Under the pieces are notes generated by a model. That model saw nothing but the letters and a program-made list of their open reading frames with translations. It was not told the DNA's origin and did no database searches. The position numbers and the translations under genes are program-made. Shown one piece after another: positions 16,249-26,244 of a stretch of 64,000 nt of DNA (position 1 is the first letter of the stretch; the number at the start of each line of letters is the position of its first letter). This stretch comes from Allocatelliglobosispora scoriae (GTDB lineage Bacteria > Actinomycetota > Actinomycetes > Mycobacteriales > Micromonosporaceae): contig NZ_JACHMN010000003.1 in NCBI RefSeq assembly GCF_014204945.1, positions 496,001-560,000 of the forward strand, in the 5' to 3' direction.

Positions 16249-17814
16249 TCAGCCAACCGGCGCGAGCTCGGGCTGCGTCTCGGTTGCGGCCGCGCTCACC
16301 GTGGCCCGGCGGAGCACCGTGAAGGCGATGATCGCGGCGAGCCCCATGATCACGACCGCGCCGATCGCCGCGGCGTGCATCCCGGTGGCGAAGGCCTCGC
16401 GGGCGGCCGCCAGCACCTCGTCGCCGCGCGGGCCGGGCGTGGCCTGCGCGACCATTGTCGCCCCGGCCAGCGTCTCCCGCACGCTGTCAAGAGCTTCAGG
16501 AGCCAATCCGGCCGGTACGCCATCAGCCACGCTGCTCCGATAGACCGCCGTGCCGATGCTGCCCAGCACCGCCATGCCCAGGGCGCCGCCGAACTCGGAG
16601 CACGTCTCGGCGAGCGCGGAGGCTGAGCCGGCCCGCTCCGCCGGAACCGCACCTATGATCATCTCGGTGCAGAGCGACATCACCACGACGAGCCCGCTGG
16701 CGTAGAACATCGCCGCGACGAGCAGCATCCACAGCGGAGAGTCGGCCTGGACGATGGTGATCATCGCGAATCCGGCCAGCGCGATGAGGAACCCGACGCC
16801 CATGATGGACCCCCGGTTGACGCCCTTCTTGGCGAGCGTGGCGGCGGTGGGGGCTGCGGCACCCACGCCGAGCGACGGCGCGAGGCTCCACAGTGCCGCC
16901 TCCAGGGGCTGCATGCCGAGGACGGTCTGGATGAACTGCGTGGTGAAGATCGCGAAGCCGACCAGGGCGAACATGGCGAACAGGTTCATCAGGATGGAGC
17001 CGCTGAAGACCCGGCGGCGGAAGAGGCTGAGGTCGATCATCGGGTCCGGCCGGGTCTGCTGGCGCCGCAGGAAGAGTGCTCCGACGGCGAGCCCGGCGAC
17101 GATGAGCCCGGCCCGCAGGGGAGTCACGCCGTGGGCGGCGATCTCCTTGATGCCATAGATCATCGGCAGCACCGCGCTGAGCGAGAGGACGGAGCTGACC
17201 AGGTCGAAGCGCACCCGGCCGGGTACGCGGAACTCCGGGATCAGCAGCGGCGCGAGGATCACCAGCAGCACCATGAACGGCACGTTGATCAGGAAGACCG
17301 AGCCCCACCAGAAGTGCTCCAGCAGGAAGCCGCTGAGGATCGGGCCGAGGGAGATGCCGAAGGTGAGCGCGGCGGTCCAGATCGCCACGGCGGTGGCACG
17401 CTGCTTCTCGTTGTGGAACATGTTGCGCAGCAGCGCCAGCGTGGAGGGCATCAGGGTGGCCCCGCCGATGCCGAGCAGCGCCCGGGCCGCGATGAGCGCT
17501 TCGGCACTGCCCGCGTAGGCCGCCGCCAGCGACGTCGCCCCGAAAGCCGCCGCACCGATCATCAGCAGCCGGCGGCGGCCGATCCGGTCGCCGAGCGAGC
17601 CCATCGTGATGAGCAGGCCGGCGAGGACGAAGCCGTAGACATCGAAGATCCACAGCTGCTGGGTGCTGGTCGGGTGGAGGTCGTTACTGATGAACGGAAC
17701 GGCGAAGTAGAGCACCGAGACGTCCATCGAGACGAGGAGCAGGGGCAGCAGGAGCACCGCGAGCCCGATCCACTCCTTGCGTCCGGCGAGCGGGGCCGCT
17801 GCCTGCGTTGTCAT
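16249..17814 (-). CDS. MFS exporter, DHA2 family (14 transmembrane segments)
   Basis: 521 residues, about 14 hydrophobic segments. The first reads GLAVLLLPLLLVSMDVSVLY, with the Asp-Val-Ser of DHA2 drug exporters. Motif A is GSLGDRIGRRRLLMIGA, and motif C-like is GISLGPILSGFLL. The closest functional class is the LfrA/SmvA/QacA group, which export cationic dyes, quaternary amines and antibiotics by proton antiport. Its ATG at 17814 faces the divergent TetR gene across a gap with two identical-type palindromes, the usual repressor-exporter arrangement. Substrate cannot be told. Confidence 0.9.
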   Translation of the reverse strand: MTTQAAAPLAGRKEWIGLAVLLLPLLLVSMDVSVLYFAVPFISNDLHPTSTQQLWIFDVYGFVLAGLLITMGSLGDRIGRRRLLMIGAAAFGATSLAAAYAGSAEALIAARALLGIGGATLMPSTLALLRNMFHNEKQRATAVAIWTAALTFGISLGPILSGFLLEHFWWGSVFLINVPFMVLLVILAPLLIPEFRVPGRVRFDLVSSVLSLSAVLPMIYGIKEIAAHGVTPLRAGLIVAGLAVGALFLRRQQTRPDPMIDLSLFRRRVFSGSILMNLFAMFALVGFAIFTTQFIQTVLGMQPLEAALWSLAPSLGVGAAAPTAATLAKKGVNRGSIMGVGFLIALAGFAMITIVQADSPLWMLLVAAMFYASGLVVVMSLCTEMIIGAVPAERAGSASALAETCSEFGGALGMAVLGSIGTAVYRSSVADGVPAGLAPEALDSVRETLAGATMVAQATPGPRGDEVLAAAREAFATGMHAAAIGAVVIMGLAAIIAFTVLRRATVSAAATETQPELAPVG

Positions 17815-17856
17815 GAGGGGTCACCACTTTCTGGGTAAGATCTTCTGGGTACGCCG

Positions 17857-17893
17857 TACGCAAGTTTGCGTATGTAATACGCGATATTGCGTA
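17857..17893. promoter_or_regulatory. Two TetR-type operators between MFS and tetR
   Basis: TACGCAAGTTTGCGTA (17857-17872) and TACGCGATATTGCGTA (17878-17893) are 16-bp palindromes sharing TACGC/GCGTA arms, with centres 21 bp (two helical turns) apart. They lie in the 130-bp divergent gap, positioned to let the TetR protein shut both promoters. Confidence 0.8.
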
Positions 17894-17945
17894 AGGTATA
17901 CGCGGTACTAGGATGTCGTCAAGCACGATCCGGAAGGCAGGCACA

Positions 17946-18707
17946 GTGGCAGCGAGCACCGACCCGAGCGAGATCGAGATCCCGGCGAGCATCGCGGCAG
18001 CGTGGGGCCTGCGGGAGCGGTCCGCCAAGGGGCCCAAACGCGGCCTGACGCTGGAGCGGATCGTGACGGCTGCCGTGGGGCTCGCGGTCGCCGAGGGCCT
18101 GGGCGCGGTCTCGATGGGCCGGGTCGCCGCCGAGGTGCAGTCCTCGACGATGGGCCTCTACCGCTATGTGACCTCGAAGGACGAGCTGCTGGCGCTCATG
18201 ACCGACCAGGCGATCGGCCTGCCGCCGGAGACCCTGCCCGAACTCGGCTGGCGGGAGGGCCTGGAGCGCTGGGCGTGGGCCGAGCGGGCGGCGTTCCACC
18301 GCCACCCGTGGGCACTGCGGGTGCCGATCAGCGGCCCGCCCATCACGCCCCACCAGATCGCCTGGATGGAGGAGGGGCTCACCTGTCTGCGCGGCACCGG
18401 CCTCACCGAGAGCGAGAAGCTCTCAGTGATCCTGCTGCTCAGTGGCTATGTCCGCAACGAGGCGACGACGAGTGCGGACATCGCGGCGGCGAGCAGCGAG
18501 GCGGGTATCACCGTGGAGATCGCGATGTCCGCTTACGGGCGGCTGCTGAAGAGCCTGATCCACCCCAAGCAGTTCCCGTCGCTCAGCGCGCTCATCGCCG
18601 AGGGGGTGCTGGACAAGGCCGACGACCCGGACGAGGAGTTCATCTTCGGCCTGGCCCGGATCCTCGACGGGGTGGGCGTTCTGGTCACCCAGCGGGCGGT
18701 GCCCTAG
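17946..18707 (+). CDS. TetR-family repressor of the divergent MFS exporter
   Basis: 253 residues. The HTH is KRGLTLERIVTAAVGLAVAE, then GAVSMGRVAAEVQSSTMGLY and YVTSKDELLALM, the pattern of the TetR subgroup with a C-terminal TetR_C_1 (Tn10 TetR-like) domain. The C-terminal region is predominantly helical (WLEEG-type spacing, LSGYVRNEATTSADIAA). I chose the GTG at 17946 because GGAAGG sits eight bases upstream; an ATG at 17913 is in frame but lacks a ribosome site. The two palindromes at 17857-17893 are the expected binding sites. Inducer unknown. Confidence 0.85.
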   Translation: MAASTDPSEIEIPASIAAAWGLRERSAKGPKRGLTLERIVTAAVGLAVAEGLGAVSMGRVAAEVQSSTMGLYRYVTSKDELLALMTDQAIGLPPETLPELGWREGLERWAWAERAAFHRHPWALRVPISGPPITPHQIAWMEEGLTCLRGTGLTESEKLSVILLLSGYVRNEATTSADIAAASSEAGITVEIAMSAYGRLLKSLIHPKQFPSLSALIAEGVLDKADDPDEEFIFGLARILDGVGVLVTQRAVP

Positions 18708-18719
18708 TCACGCCTCGCG

Positions 18720-19301
18720 CTAGCCGGACCTCGCGCCGAAGCGCATGCCGTCCATGAGCAGGTCGAGTACGCGACCGGCCTGCTCGCGCAGCGCCGGCTC
18801 GCCGACCGCCATGGCGACTCCGCCCAGCCCGGCGAAGACGTCGGCCGGCTCGACATCCGGCCGGATCCGCCCGGCCTCGACCCCTGCCCGCAGCAGTGTC
18901 GCGAGCGCGGCGGTGATCATGGCGCGGCTCTCCGAGAACGGGTTGCCGCCGTGCGCGATGACGACCCGCAGCGCGTCGGCCATGCCCCGCTTCGTCGCCA
19001 TGTAATCGATGAACCGGTCCATCCACGCCCGCAGCGCCGCATCGGCGGGCAGCTCGCGGAGCAGGTCGTCGACGGCGTCGCAGAGCCGGGTCAGCTCGTT
19101 GCGGTAGGCCGCCTCGATCAGCGCCTCGCGGGTGGGGAAGTTGCGGTAGAGGGTGCCGATGCCGACCCCGGCCGCCTTCGCGATCGACTCCAGGGTGACA
19201 TCGGGACCGTCGGCGGAGAAGGCGGTCACGGCGGCGTCGAGGAGCCGGTCCCGGTTGCGCTGGGCGTCGGCGCGCAGCGGCCTGGCCTGGGTCTCCGACA
19301 C
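18720..19301 (-). CDS. TetR-family repressor divergent from an SDR gene
   Basis: 193 residues. The HTH region is NRDRLLDAAVTAFSADGPDV, TLESIAKAAGVGIGTLYRNF and PTREALIEAAY. The C-terminal half has the SbtR-like layout (DALRVVIAHGGNPFSESRAM to GGVAMAVGEPALREQAGRVL). The start is a GTG at 19301 with GGAG upstream. It ends 12 bases from the convergent TetR gene. Two GGAGGnnCCTCC operators lie in the gap before the divergent SDR gene, so it most likely represses that gene and itself. Confidence 0.85.
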   Translation of the reverse strand: MSETQARPLRADAQRNRDRLLDAAVTAFSADGPDVTLESIAKAAGVGIGTLYRNFPTREALIEAAYRNELTRLCDAVDDLLRELPADAALRAWMDRFIDYMATKRGMADALRVVIAHGGNPFSESRAMITAALATLLRAGVEAGRIRPDVEPADVFAGLGGVAMAVGEPALREQAGRVLDLLMDGMRFGARSG

Positions 19302-19346
19302 GACTGCTCCCGCCTGTTGTCCGCGTCACGTATCCGTGCCGCTTGC

Positions 19347-19368
19347 TAACCGGAGGGACCTCCGGTTA
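19347..19368. promoter_or_regulatory. TetR operator 1 (perfect 10-base arms)
   Basis: TAACCGGAGG-GA-CCTCCGGTTA is a perfect 22-bp dyad in the tetR-SDR divergent gap. Its GGAGG-NN-CCTCC core is repeated in the second operator 31 bp away (three helical turns). Confidence 0.85.
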
Positions 19369-19379
19369 CTGTTCACGTT

Positions 19380-19397
19380 AGTGGAGGCGCCTCCACT
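19380..19397. promoter_or_regulatory. TetR operator 2 (perfect 18-bp palindrome)
   Basis: AGTGGAGGCGCCTCCACT is perfectly palindromic and shares the GGAGG-NN-CCTCC core with operator 1. It lies 55 bases upstream of the SDR start. Confidence 0.85.
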
Positions 19398-19451
19398 TCG
19401 TATCGTAACGGGAGAACCCCGACCGCACCATCGAGCCAGACGGGAAAGATC

Positions 19452-20399
19452 ATGACTGCGAGCACGCGTATCACCACGCCGTTCACCGCGGCATCCACCG
19501 CCGCCGAGGTCATCGCGGGCATCGACCTCACCGGCCGCCGCGCCGTCGTCACCGGCGGCGCCTCCGGCATCGGCGTCGAGACCGCCAGGGCGCTCGCCGG
19601 TGCGGGTGCGGAGGTCACCCTCGCCGTCCGGGACCTCGCCGCGGGCGAGCGCACCGCCGACGACATCGTCGCGACCACCGGCGCCAAGCAGGTCCTCGTC
19701 GCACCGCTCGACCTCGCCGACCGGGCCTCGGTCGCCGCGTTCGTGGAGGCCTGGGAGGGCCCACTGCACCTGCTCGTCAACAACGCGGGCGTGATGGCGT
19801 CGCCCGAGACGCGTACCCCCGAGGGTTGGGAGCTGCAGTTCGCCACCAACCACCTGGGCCACTTCGGGCTCGCCACCGGCCTGCACGGCGCGCTCGCGGC
19901 GGCCGGCGGCGCCCGCGTCGTCTCGGTCAGCTCGACCGGCCACCTGCGCTCGCCCGTCGTCTTCGACGACCTCCACTTCGAGCACCGCCCCTACGACCCG
20001 TGGGAGGCGTACGGCCAGTCCAAGACGGCCAACGTGCTCTTCGGCGTCGAGGCGACCCGCCGCTGGGCCGGTGACGGCATCTTCGTCAACGCCCTGATGC
20101 CGGGTGCGATCCGGACCAACCTGCAGCGCCACGTCACCGAGGAGGAGCTGGACCGGATGCGGGCGCAGTCCAACGCCCCGGCCGGATTCCGCTGGAAGAG
20201 CACCGAGCAGGGCGCGGCCACCTCGGTGCTGGTGGCGACCTCGCCGCTGCTGGACGGAGTGGGCGGGCGCTACTTCGAGGACTGCAACGAGGCCGGGCCC
20301 AACGTGCCGGGGGAGCGCAAGGGCGTCGCCGCCTGGGCGCTGGACCCGGCGGCGGCCGAGCGGCTGTGGCAGGTCTCGCTGGACCTGCTCGACCGCTGA
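19452..20399 (+). CDS. Short-chain dehydrogenase/reductase (SDR)
   Basis: 315 residues with the classical Rossmann SDR set: cofactor loop VVTGGASGIGVETARAL, NNAGVMASPETRTPEGW, SVSSTGHLRS, and the active-site pair in YGQSKTANVLFGVEATRRW. It resembles the retinol-dehydrogenase/WW-oxidoreductase-like SDRs common in actinomycetes. These accept varied alcohols or carbonyls with NADP(H), so the substrate is open. The ATG at 19452 is preceded by AAAGATC with weak ribosome-site character. It is controlled, by inference, by the divergent TetR through two palindromes in the gap. Confidence 0.85.
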   Translation: MTASTRITTPFTAASTAAEVIAGIDLTGRRAVVTGGASGIGVETARALAGAGAEVTLAVRDLAAGERTADDIVATTGAKQVLVAPLDLADRASVAAFVEAWEGPLHLLVNNAGVMASPETRTPEGWELQFATNHLGHFGLATGLHGALAAAGGARVVSVSSTGHLRSPVVFDDLHFEHRPYDPWEAYGQSKTANVLFGVEATRRWAGDGIFVNALMPGAIRTNLQRHVTEEELDRMRAQSNAPAGFRWKSTEQGAATSVLVATSPLLDGVGGRYFEDCNEAGPNVPGERKGVAAWALDPAAAERLWQVSLDLLDR

Positions 20400-20416
20400 G
20401 CAAGCGGTGATCTCGA

Positions 20417-20436
20417 CCCGGCGGGACCCCGCCGGG
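20417..20436. terminator. GC-rich hairpin between convergent SDR and msrB
   Basis: CCCGGCGGG and CCCGCCGGG form a nine-base stem with almost no loop in the short gap between two convergent stops. Probably a bidirectional terminator without a U-run. Confidence 0.5.
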
Positions 20437-20447
20437 CCGACGGTCGG

Positions 20448-20837
20448 TCAGCTCGGTTCGAGCCGCAGGCTGACCGAGTTGATGCAGTAACGCGCGTCCT
20501 TCGGCGTCATCTTCTCGCCGTCGAAGCGGTGCCCCAGGTGCGAGCCGCAGTTGGCGCAGCGCACCTCGGTGCGGACCATGCCGAAGGAGCGGTCCTCGAT
20601 ATAGGTGATCGTGCCCGGCAGCGCCTCGTCGAAGGACGGCCAGCCGCAGTGCGAGTCGAACTTGGTCTCGCTGCTGAACAGCGCCGTTCCGCAGGCGCGG
20701 CAGGCGTAGGTCCCGGCGGTCTTGGTGTCGACATACTCCCCGGACCAGGCGGGCTCGGTGCCGTGCTCACGGAGGACCCGGAACTCAGCCGGAGTCAGCC
20801 GGATGCGCCATTCATCCTCAGTGATCTTTTCTGACAT
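20448..20837 (-). CDS. msrB: Peptide-methionine (R)-S-oxide reductase MsrB
   Basis: 129 residues, the whole of a SelR/MsrB domain. The catalytic Cys is C118 in DARYCINSVSLRL. C64 in SHCGWPSFDEAL sits in the conserved CGWPSF loop and is the candidate resolving Cys. The zinc site is built from two CxxC pairs (CRACG at 46-50, CANCGSHLGHRFDG at 94 onward). The enzyme reduces the R epimer of methionine sulfoxide using thioredoxin. It is transcribed alone and converges on the SDR gene; the next gene diverges 29 bases away. Confidence 0.95.
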   Translation of the reverse strand: MSEKITEDEWRIRLTPAEFRVLREHGTEPAWSGEYVDTKTAGTYACRACGTALFSSETKFDSHCGWPSFDEALPGTITYIEDRSFGMVRTEVRCANCGSHLGHRFDGEKMTPKDARYCINSVSLRLEPS

Positions 20838-20866
20838 GCTCCAACCGTACGCGGTAGCCTGGTGCG

Positions 20867-21886
20867 GTGGCGACCAGCAAGGGCGAGACGTTCGACGTCG
20901 GTAACCGGTCCGTAAGATTGTCCAGCCCCGACAAGGTGTATTTCCCCCAGGCGGGCTACACGAAGCGAGACGTCTTCGAGTACTACCTCGCCGTCATGGA
21001 GCCGATGCTCCGGGCGATGCGGGACCGCCCGACGATGCTCCAGCGCTTCCCCGACGGGCTCGACGGCGAGACCTTCTACCAGAAGCGGGCACCGGTCAAG
21101 GGCATCCCGGACTGGCTCGCCACGACGAAGATCATGTTCCCGAGCGGGCGGACCGCCGAGGCGCTCTGCGTCCGCGAGGGTGCCCACATCGCCTGGGCGG
21201 CGCAGATGGGCGCGATCGTCTTCCACCCGTGGCCGGTCCGGGCCGACGACACCGACAAGCCCGATGAGCTGCGCGTCGACCTCGACCCGCAGCCCGGCAC
21301 CGACTTCGCCGACGCGGCCCGGGTCGCCGGGCTGGCCCGGGAGGTGCTCGCCGAGGCGGGGCTCACGGGTTACCCCAAGACCTCCGGCGGGCGCGGCGTC
21401 CACATCTATGTCCGCATCCGGCCGGAGTGGAGCTTCGTCGACGCCCGGCACGCGGTGATCGCCTTCGCCCGTGCGCTGGAGCGGCGCGACCCCGACCGCA
21501 TCACCACCTCCTGGTGGAAGGAGGAGCGCGGCGAGAAGGTCTTCATCGACTACAACCAGATGGCCCGGGACCGGACCATCGCCGGTGCCTACTCGCTGCG
21601 CGCCAACCAGCGTGCCACCGTCAGCACCCCGGTCACCTGGGACGAGCTGACCCAGGTGGAGCCCGACGACTTCGACCTGCGCACGGTGCCGGCGCGCCTG
21701 GCCACCGTCGGCGATCCCTTCGCGACGATGGACGACGACCCGCACGACCTCACCACCCTGCTGGAGTGGTACGAGCGGGATCAGCGCGACCACGACCTCG
21801 GCGACCTGCCCTACCCCCCGGAGTACCCGAAGATGCCCGGCGAACCCATGCGGGTCCAGCCGAGCAAGGCCCGCAACCCGGAGTAG
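20867..21886 (+). CDS. Non-homologous end-joining polymerase (LigD polymerase domain, stand-alone)
   Basis: 339 residues with the primase-polymerase (AEP) domain of LigD. Signs are SSPDKVYFPQAGYTKRDV near the start, the catalytic metal motif in LRVDLDPQPG, the phosphate-binding GGRGVHIYVRI, and KVFIDYNQMARDRTIAGAYS. It has no ligase or nuclease domain, as in many actinobacterial LigD-Pol proteins (LigD2/LigC partners). Such proteins fill gaps, preferably with ribonucleotides, during Ku-dependent joining. Ku and ligase genes are not in the window. The start is a GTG at 20867, 29 bases from the divergent msrB. Confidence 0.9.
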   Translation: MATSKGETFDVGNRSVRLSSPDKVYFPQAGYTKRDVFEYYLAVMEPMLRAMRDRPTMLQRFPDGLDGETFYQKRAPVKGIPDWLATTKIMFPSGRTAEALCVREGAHIAWAAQMGAIVFHPWPVRADDTDKPDELRVDLDPQPGTDFADAARVAGLAREVLAEAGLTGYPKTSGGRGVHIYVRIRPEWSFVDARHAVIAFARALERRDPDRITTSWWKEERGEKVFIDYNQMARDRTIAGAYSLRANQRATVSTPVTWDELTQVEPDDFDLRTVPARLATVGDPFATMDDDPHDLTTLLEWYERDQRDHDLGDLPYPPEYPKMPGEPMRVQPSKARNPE

Positions 21887-21909
21887 GACCGGCCGTTGAC
21901 GGCCGGTCC
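21886..21909. terminator. Bidirectional terminator hairpin
   Basis: GGACCGGCCGT and ACGGCCGGTCC are perfect 11-base arms in the 26-base gap between the convergent LigD-polymerase and hydrolase genes. No U-run; typical of high-GC actinomycete terminators. Confidence 0.65.
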
Positions 21910-21912
21910 ACG

Positions 21913-23448
21913 TCACTTCGCCGGGCAGGTGAGCCCGGCCTCGGGCACCTTCAGGCTGATCAGGTAACCGTTGACCGCGTTGCTGATGCAGCGCGTCTCG
22001 GGGTAAGCGGTGTGCCCCTCACCCTCCCAGGTGAGCACCGTGCCGACACCGAGCATCTCGGCGAGCGTCGCGGTCTGCTCGTAGGGCGTGGCCGGGTCGC
22101 CTTTGGTGCCGACGACCACGATCGGCGGTGCGCCGACCGCCTTGCCGACGGGGTAGGGGTCCCGCTTGCCGGGCCACAGCGCGCAGGTCAGGCCGCCGAC
22201 GGCGAGCGGCGCGCCGAAGAGCGGGTACTTGGCGCGCCAGTCGCTCTGCGCGGTGCGGACCTGGTCCACCGTCGGCGACTTGCCGTCGTCGGCGCAGTTG
22301 ACCGCGGCATTGGCGTCGAAGAGGTTGGTGTAGTGGCCGGAGGGGTCGCGCTCGGCGTACCGGTCGGCGAGGTCGAAGACGCCGCTCGGGTCGCCGCCCT
22401 GCAGCGAGGAGAGCGCGTCGGCCAGGTCGGACCAGTAGTCCTGGGTGTAGAGCGATGAGACGACGGCGTAGAAGATCCAGCCCGGGGTGGCTTCGCGCCC
22501 GCCGGAACCCTTGACCGGCTTGACCCGTGCCTTGTCGAGCAGGTCGTTGATGACCGCACGAGGCTCGTCGTCGAGGTCGCAGGCGGACTTGTGCGAGGAG
22601 CACCAGGCGGAGAAGTTGTCCATCGCCCGCTCGAAGCCCTTCGCCTGGGATTCGCCGGAGGCGCTGGAGCTCTGCGTGGGGTCGACGGCGCCGTCGAGCA
22701 CCATCGCCCGGATCTTCGTCGGGAAGAGCTGGGCATAGACGGCGCCGAGCAGCGTGCCGTAGGAGTAGCCCAGGTAGGTCAGCTTCTCGTCGCCGACCGT
22801 GGTCCGGATCGACTCGATGTCGCGGGCCGCCTGCTCGGTGGAGAAGAGGCTCAGCTCGTCGCCGTACTTCTGGCCGCAGGTCTCGTCGATGCGCCTCGTC
22901 ATGGCCACGATCTCGTCGAACTCGGCCTGGCTCTGCGGGTCGGGGTCGGCGCCGAAGGTGGCGTCGAGGTCGGCGTCGGAGATGCACTTGACCGGGGTGG
23001 AGCGGCCGACGCCGCGCGGGTCGAATCCGATGAGGTCGAAGCGGCGCAGCACCTCGATCGGCAGGCCCCGGGTCAGGTAGACGGCGAGGTCCACACCGGA
23101 CCCACCGGGCCCGCCGGGGTTGACGACGAGCGAGCCGATGCGGTCCTTCTGGCTGGTGGAGCGGACCCGGATCAGCGCGAGGTCCATCGTGGGCCCGTCG
23201 GGTTTCGCCCAGTCCCGCGGCACCTTGATCGTGGTGCAGTGGAACGCGAATCCGCTCGGCACCGCACCGAGCAGCTCCCGCGGCTCCGACCGGCACCCCT
23301 TCCAGATCCCGTCGTCGGCCTCCTCGGACGAGCCCCCGTCGGAACCGCCGCCGAAGCCGGGCAGGAAGACGCAGCCGCCCGCCATGAGCGCGATGCCGAG
23401 GAACGCGGCGACGGACGGCTTGGCCAGGCGACGGAGCAGGGTGCGCAC
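21913..23448 (-). CDS. Secreted alpha/beta hydrolase, TAP-like (tripeptidyl aminopeptidase family S33), lipoprotein
   Basis: 511 residues from a GTG at 23448, preceded by GGGAG; the open frame continues to 23514 but without a conserved N-terminus. It has a lipoprotein signal LGIALMAGGCVFLPGFGGG with lipid-accepting Cys, then a Ser/Asp-rich linker. The hydrolase core has the oxyanion strand VVNPGGPGGSGVD, the nucleophile elbow LGYSYGTLLGAVYA, and the C-terminal TAP-like domain with the catalytic His in GEGHTAYPE. It resembles the SlpD/E-type mycelium-associated proteinases of Streptomyces. It probably trims tri- or dipeptides from extracellular peptides. It converges on the LigD polymerase gene. 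Confidence 0.85.
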   Translation of the reverse strand: MRTLLRRLAKPSVAAFLGIALMAGGCVFLPGFGGGSDGGSSEEADDGIWKGCRSEPRELLGAVPSGFAFHCTTIKVPRDWAKPDGPTMDLALIRVRSTSQKDRIGSLVVNPGGPGGSGVDLAVYLTRGLPIEVLRRFDLIGFDPRGVGRSTPVKCISDADLDATFGADPDPQSQAEFDEIVAMTRRIDETCGQKYGDELSLFSTEQAARDIESIRTTVGDEKLTYLGYSYGTLLGAVYAQLFPTKIRAMVLDGAVDPTQSSSASGESQAKGFERAMDNFSAWCSSHKSACDLDDEPRAVINDLLDKARVKPVKGSGGREATPGWIFYAVVSSLYTQDYWSDLADALSSLQGGDPSGVFDLADRYAERDPSGHYTNLFDANAAVNCADDGKSPTVDQVRTAQSDWRAKYPLFGAPLAVGGLTCALWPGKRDPYPVGKAVGAPPIVVVGTKGDPATPYEQTATLAEMLGVGTVLTWEGEGHTAYPETRCISNAVNGYLISLKVPEAGLTCPAK

Positions 23449-23535
23449 GTAATTTCTCCCGAGGTCGGTTGCCAGCGAGCCTACTTGGCAGCGACCACCC
23501 CCGTTTGCGGGCAATCGAGAAAAAAGATTTTGCCC

Positions 23536-23570
23536 CTTGTTCTTTTAGTAAACCTTCCTTATAAATATCT
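23536..23570 (+). promoter_or_regulatory. Chitinase upstream motif shared with the LPMO gene
   Basis: The stretch beginning CTTGTTCTTTTAGTAAACC and continuing through TTCCTTATAAATATCT lies 28 bases before the chitinase ATG in an AT-rich island. It aligns over about 33 positions (roughly eight mismatches and a 2-base gap) with 38161-38129 upstream of the LPMO gene. A common regulator site, promoter element, or both is likely. Confidence 0.6.
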
Positions 23571-23598
23571 CCAAGTTCTCTTATAGCCAGGGGAGATC

Positions 23599-25266
<1,668 letters not shown>

Positions 25267-25291
25267 CGACCCCCTCCACCAGGGGAGGGTG

Positions 25292-25321
25292 AAGGGCGGT
25301 GCGCTCCGGCGCGCCGCCCTT
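25292..25321. terminator. Terminator between chitinase and DeoR gene
   Basis: AAGGGCGGTGCGC and GCGCGCCGCCCTT form a 13-base stem with a TCCG loop, followed by CTTCTCC. It lies in the 63-base gap between convergent genes and should stop both. Confidence 0.75.
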
Positions 25322-25329
25322 CTTCTCCG

Positions 25330-26085
25330 TCAGACGGTGACGATCGCGAGGCCCGCGGCGGCGAGCCGGTCCAGCGCGTCGCGCGGCGCGGTGGTGTCGG
25401 TGATCAGCGTGTGTACGCGATCCAGCTCGCAGATCCGTGCGAATGTCCGGCGCCCCAGCTTGGACGCGTCCGCCACGACGACCACCCGGGCGGCGTTGAA
25501 GGCCATCAGCCGGTTGATCGCCGCCTCGCCCTCATGGTGCGCGCCGACCCCGCGCTCGGGATCGATCCCGTCCACGCCGAGGAATGCGATGTCGAGGCTG
25601 ATCTCCCCGAGCACCCCGCTCGCGAGCGGCCCGATCAGCTCGTAGGACTGCGGCCGCATCACCCCGCCCGGCATCACGATCTTCACGTCCGGCCGGACGG
25701 CGAGCTCGTTGGCGATGTTGACCGCGTTCGTGACGATCGTGACCGCGCGAGTGGAGAGCGCCCGCGCCACCTCGGTCGTGGTGGTGCCCCCGGTGAGCCC
25801 GACGATCGCCCCCGCGTCCACCATCGCGGCGGCCGCGGCGGCGATCCGCTGCTTCTCCGGCGCGTGCCGGGCGGTCTTGTAGCGCAGCGGCAGATCGTAA
25901 GAGACGCTGTAGGCCACCGCGCCGCCCCGCGTCCGCGTCACCATCTGCTGCTCGGTCAGCTCGTCCAGGTCCCGCCGAATCGTCGCGGACGACACCCCGA
26001 GCGTCCCGGCGGCGGCGTCGATGTCGATCTGCCCGTCGGCCGCGAGCTGCTCCAGCAGCGCATTCCACCGATCATGCTTGCGCAA
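25330..26085 (-). CDS. DeoR/GlpR-family transcriptional regulator
   Basis: 251 residues. The N-terminal DeoR HTH is WNALLEQLAADGQIDIDAAA then GVSSATIRRDLDELTEQQMV. The C-terminal sugar-phosphate sensor (DeoRC) has IVGLTGGTTTTEVARAL, TIVTNAVNIANELA and FLGVDGIDPERG. I start at the TTG at 26085 because GAGAGGAG stands five bases before it; a GTG at 26091 is too close to that site. Such regulators respond to phosphorylated sugars. The adjacent secreted GH31 and chitinase genes are candidate targets, but no matching operator was recognised. Confidence 0.85.
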   Translation of the reverse strand: MRKHDRWNALLEQLAADGQIDIDAAAGTLGVSSATIRRDLDELTEQQMVTRTRGGAVAYSVSYDLPLRYKTARHAPEKQRIAAAAAAMVDAGAIVGLTGGTTTTEVARALSTRAVTIVTNAVNIANELAVRPDVKIVMPGGVMRPQSYELIGPLASGVLGEISLDIAFLGVDGIDPERGVGAHHEGEAAINRLMAFNAARVVVVADASKLGRRTFARICELDRVHTLITDTTAPRDALDRLAAAGLAIVTV

Positions 26086-26105
26086 AGCCACTCCTCTCGC
26101 CGGAG

Positions 26106-26184
26106 CCAAGATCGTCGCAACTCTTCAAGAGTTGGTCCTAAAAGCCCGTTAGGACCAACTCTTGAAGAGTTGCGACGATCTTGG
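26106..26184. repeat. Family A long dyad: perfect 36-bp arms, 7-base loop
   Basis: Left arm 26106-26141 and right arm 26149-26184 are exact reverse complements and each contains the CAACTCTTCAAGAGTTG core (itself palindromic). It lies between the end of the GH31 gene and the start of the DeoR gene, both minus strand. Transcribed, it would make a very strong hairpin. One arm recurs almost unchanged at 14013-14045. Confidence 0.95.
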
Positions 26185-26221
26185 CGACAACACGGGTCCC
26201 GGACCGGGGCCCGTGTTGTCG
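26185..26221 (-). terminator. Terminator downstream of the GH31 gene
   Basis: CGACAACACGGGTCCCGG and CCGGGGCCCGTGTTGTCG form an 18-base stem (one G-T pair) beginning directly at the end of the family A dyad and 24 bases past the GH31 stop. Confidence 0.7.
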
Positions 26222-26244
26222 ATCGGGTCCGTCAGGTCACTTTC

